Below are positions 63,430 through 64,000 of a stretch of 64,000 nucleotides of DNA, piece after piece. The DNA lies in assembly GCF_016908325.1 (NCBI RefSeq), contig NZ_JAFBDR010000001.1:1-64000 (forward strand), in the 5' to 3' direction. This DNA is from Aquibacillus albus (GTDB lineage Bacteria; Bacillota; Bacilli; Bacillales; Amphibacillaceae). The position numbers were made by a program, and so were the translations under genes. Numbering within the stretch: position 1 is the stretch's first letter; each line of letters begins with the position of its first letter. The notes beneath the pieces are model-generated. The model ran no database searches, was not told the origin of the DNA, and was given only the letters and a program-made list of their open reading frames with translations.

Positions 63430-64000
63430 TTAACCGTCTAACATTTGTTTGCTAATTTTTTCAATATCCTCTCGATACTTGTCATGGGTAGCATGGATTA
63501 ATTCGTGAAATAGTCCCCCTAGAGAACCTTCTAACGCTTTTATCCCTTCACCCGTAACACCACCTTTAACACAAACCTTTTCAATTAATTGAGGCAATGT
63601 ATAATGGCCATCTTCTAGTAATTTCCCAAATCCAATAAACATTTTTTCTGTTAGATCTGAAGCAATCTCTTCACTAATCTGGGTTTCTTCAGATGCAGTC
63701 TTAATAAATTGTTCCGCAAGAAACCCAAAAAATGCTGGCCCACAACAAGCGATATCTGAAGCCATTCTAGTAACATTATCCTCGATTAATTGTGCAGAAG
63801 AATATAGGCGGCTACTTTGTAGTAAATACCCCTTCATTTCCTTACTGATTTGATTTCCAAAGGTTATTAATGTAATTCCTGATAATGATCTACTGGTAAT
63901 ACTCGGAATCATACGTGCAACCTGGCATGGGACTAATGATTCCAATCGGCTTACAGAATAAGGACTTGTAATGGAAACAATACAATGATCCTTTCTTAAA
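63430..64000 (-). CDS. comER: ComER, pyrroline-5-carboxylate-reductase-like protein (partial)
   Basis: The C-terminal about 190 residues run off the right edge; the frame is open to the last base. The visible part begins after the Rossmann domain with DHCIVSITSPYSVSRLESLV and PCQVARMIPS, the point where P5C reductases read RVMPN. The C-terminal dimer domain has GPAFFGFLAEQ and CVKGGVTGEGIKALE, matching the GGTT-type motif of the family (here GGVTGEG). ComER in B. subtilis lies divergent to comEA and influences biofilm and sporulation through Spo0A. Its position after yqeM on the opposite strand agrees. Confidence 0.88.
   Translation of the reverse strand, partial: LRKDHCIVSITSPYSVSRLESLVPCQVARMIPSITSRSLSGITLITFGNQISKEMKGYLLQSSRLYSSAQLIEDNVTRMASDIACCGPAFFGFLAEQFIKTASEETQISEEIASDLTEKMFIGFGKLLEDGHYTLPQLIEKVCVKGGVTGEGIKALEGSLGGLFHELIHATHDKYREDIEKISKQMLDG

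Overview
The window is a contiguous piece of chromosome from an endospore-forming member of the Bacillaceae. It is AT-rich (mid-30s percent G+C by eye). Gene order follows the Bacillus subtilis safA-coxA-yebC-bofC-ruvAB-queA-tgt ... secDF-recJ-apt-relA-hisS-aspS ... alaS ... udk-greA ... yqeG-yqeH-aroE-nadD-comER region closely. Differences in small genes, and a complete-looking Mrp cation/proton antiporter operon without mrpB, suggest a halotolerant or alkalitolerant relative of the Oceanobacillus/Virgibacillus/Gracilibacillus group. This placement is inference; no species can be named. No phage, transposase, CRISPR array, rRNA or tRNA gene was seen.

Region by region. 1-4.3 kb: end of the spore morphogenetic gene safA, a CotS-like kinase-fold gene, nadE, the cortex lipoprotein coxA, yebC and the sporulation checkpoint gene bofC. 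4.4-8.9 kb: a LexA-type operator, then ruvA-ruvB-DUF2905-queA-tgt-yajC (Holliday-junction branch migration, queuosine, translocase accessory). 9-16.6 kb: membrane genes (YrzE-like, ArsB/NhaD-type permease, DUF421, SpoVB, SecDF, LapA) and comN. 16.7-23.7 kb: recJ, apt, relA, dtd and a cell-wall amidase. 23.7-27.8 kb: a small HTH gene, a T-box-controlled hisS-aspS operon and 6S RNA. 27.9-33.7 kb: an RsfA-type regulator, rarA, a YczE-type membrane gene, and cymR-cysteine desulfurase-mnmA. 33.7-34.4 kb: a 0.77-kb gap with two facing GC-rich intergenic repeats. 34.4-50.9 kb: yrrB, recD2, small genes, an AI-2E-type permease, T-box-alaS-ireB-ruvX-yrzB, mltG, trmR, udk, greA, pbpI, yrrS, mtnN, yrhC. 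51-57.5 kb (minus strand): a small Tyr/Gly-rich protein, an uninterrupted sigK, and mrpA-C-D-E-F-G. 57.6-64 kb: sda facing a DnaA-box region, then yqeG-yqeH-aroE-yhbY-nadD-yqeK-rsfS-yqeM, and comER running off the right edge.

The genes cover core translation (three aminoacyl-tRNA synthetases, four tRNA modification or proofreading enzymes, ribosome factors), DNA repair (ruvAB, recJ, recD2, rarA, ruvX), stringent response, sporulation control (bofC, spoVB, sigK, sda, coxA, safA) and NAD synthesis (nadE and nadD at opposite ends).

The most notable observations are: absence of mrpB with mrpA and mrpC directly overlapping; overlapping Asp and His codons (GACAT) in the specifier position of the hisS-aspS T-box; a terminator hairpin that buries the coxA ribosome-binding site; a pair of inverted repeat elements with conserved bodies but different, self-complementary ends; loss of mccAB and of the U32 peptidase genes from their usual places; and a strong DnaA-box region next to sda.
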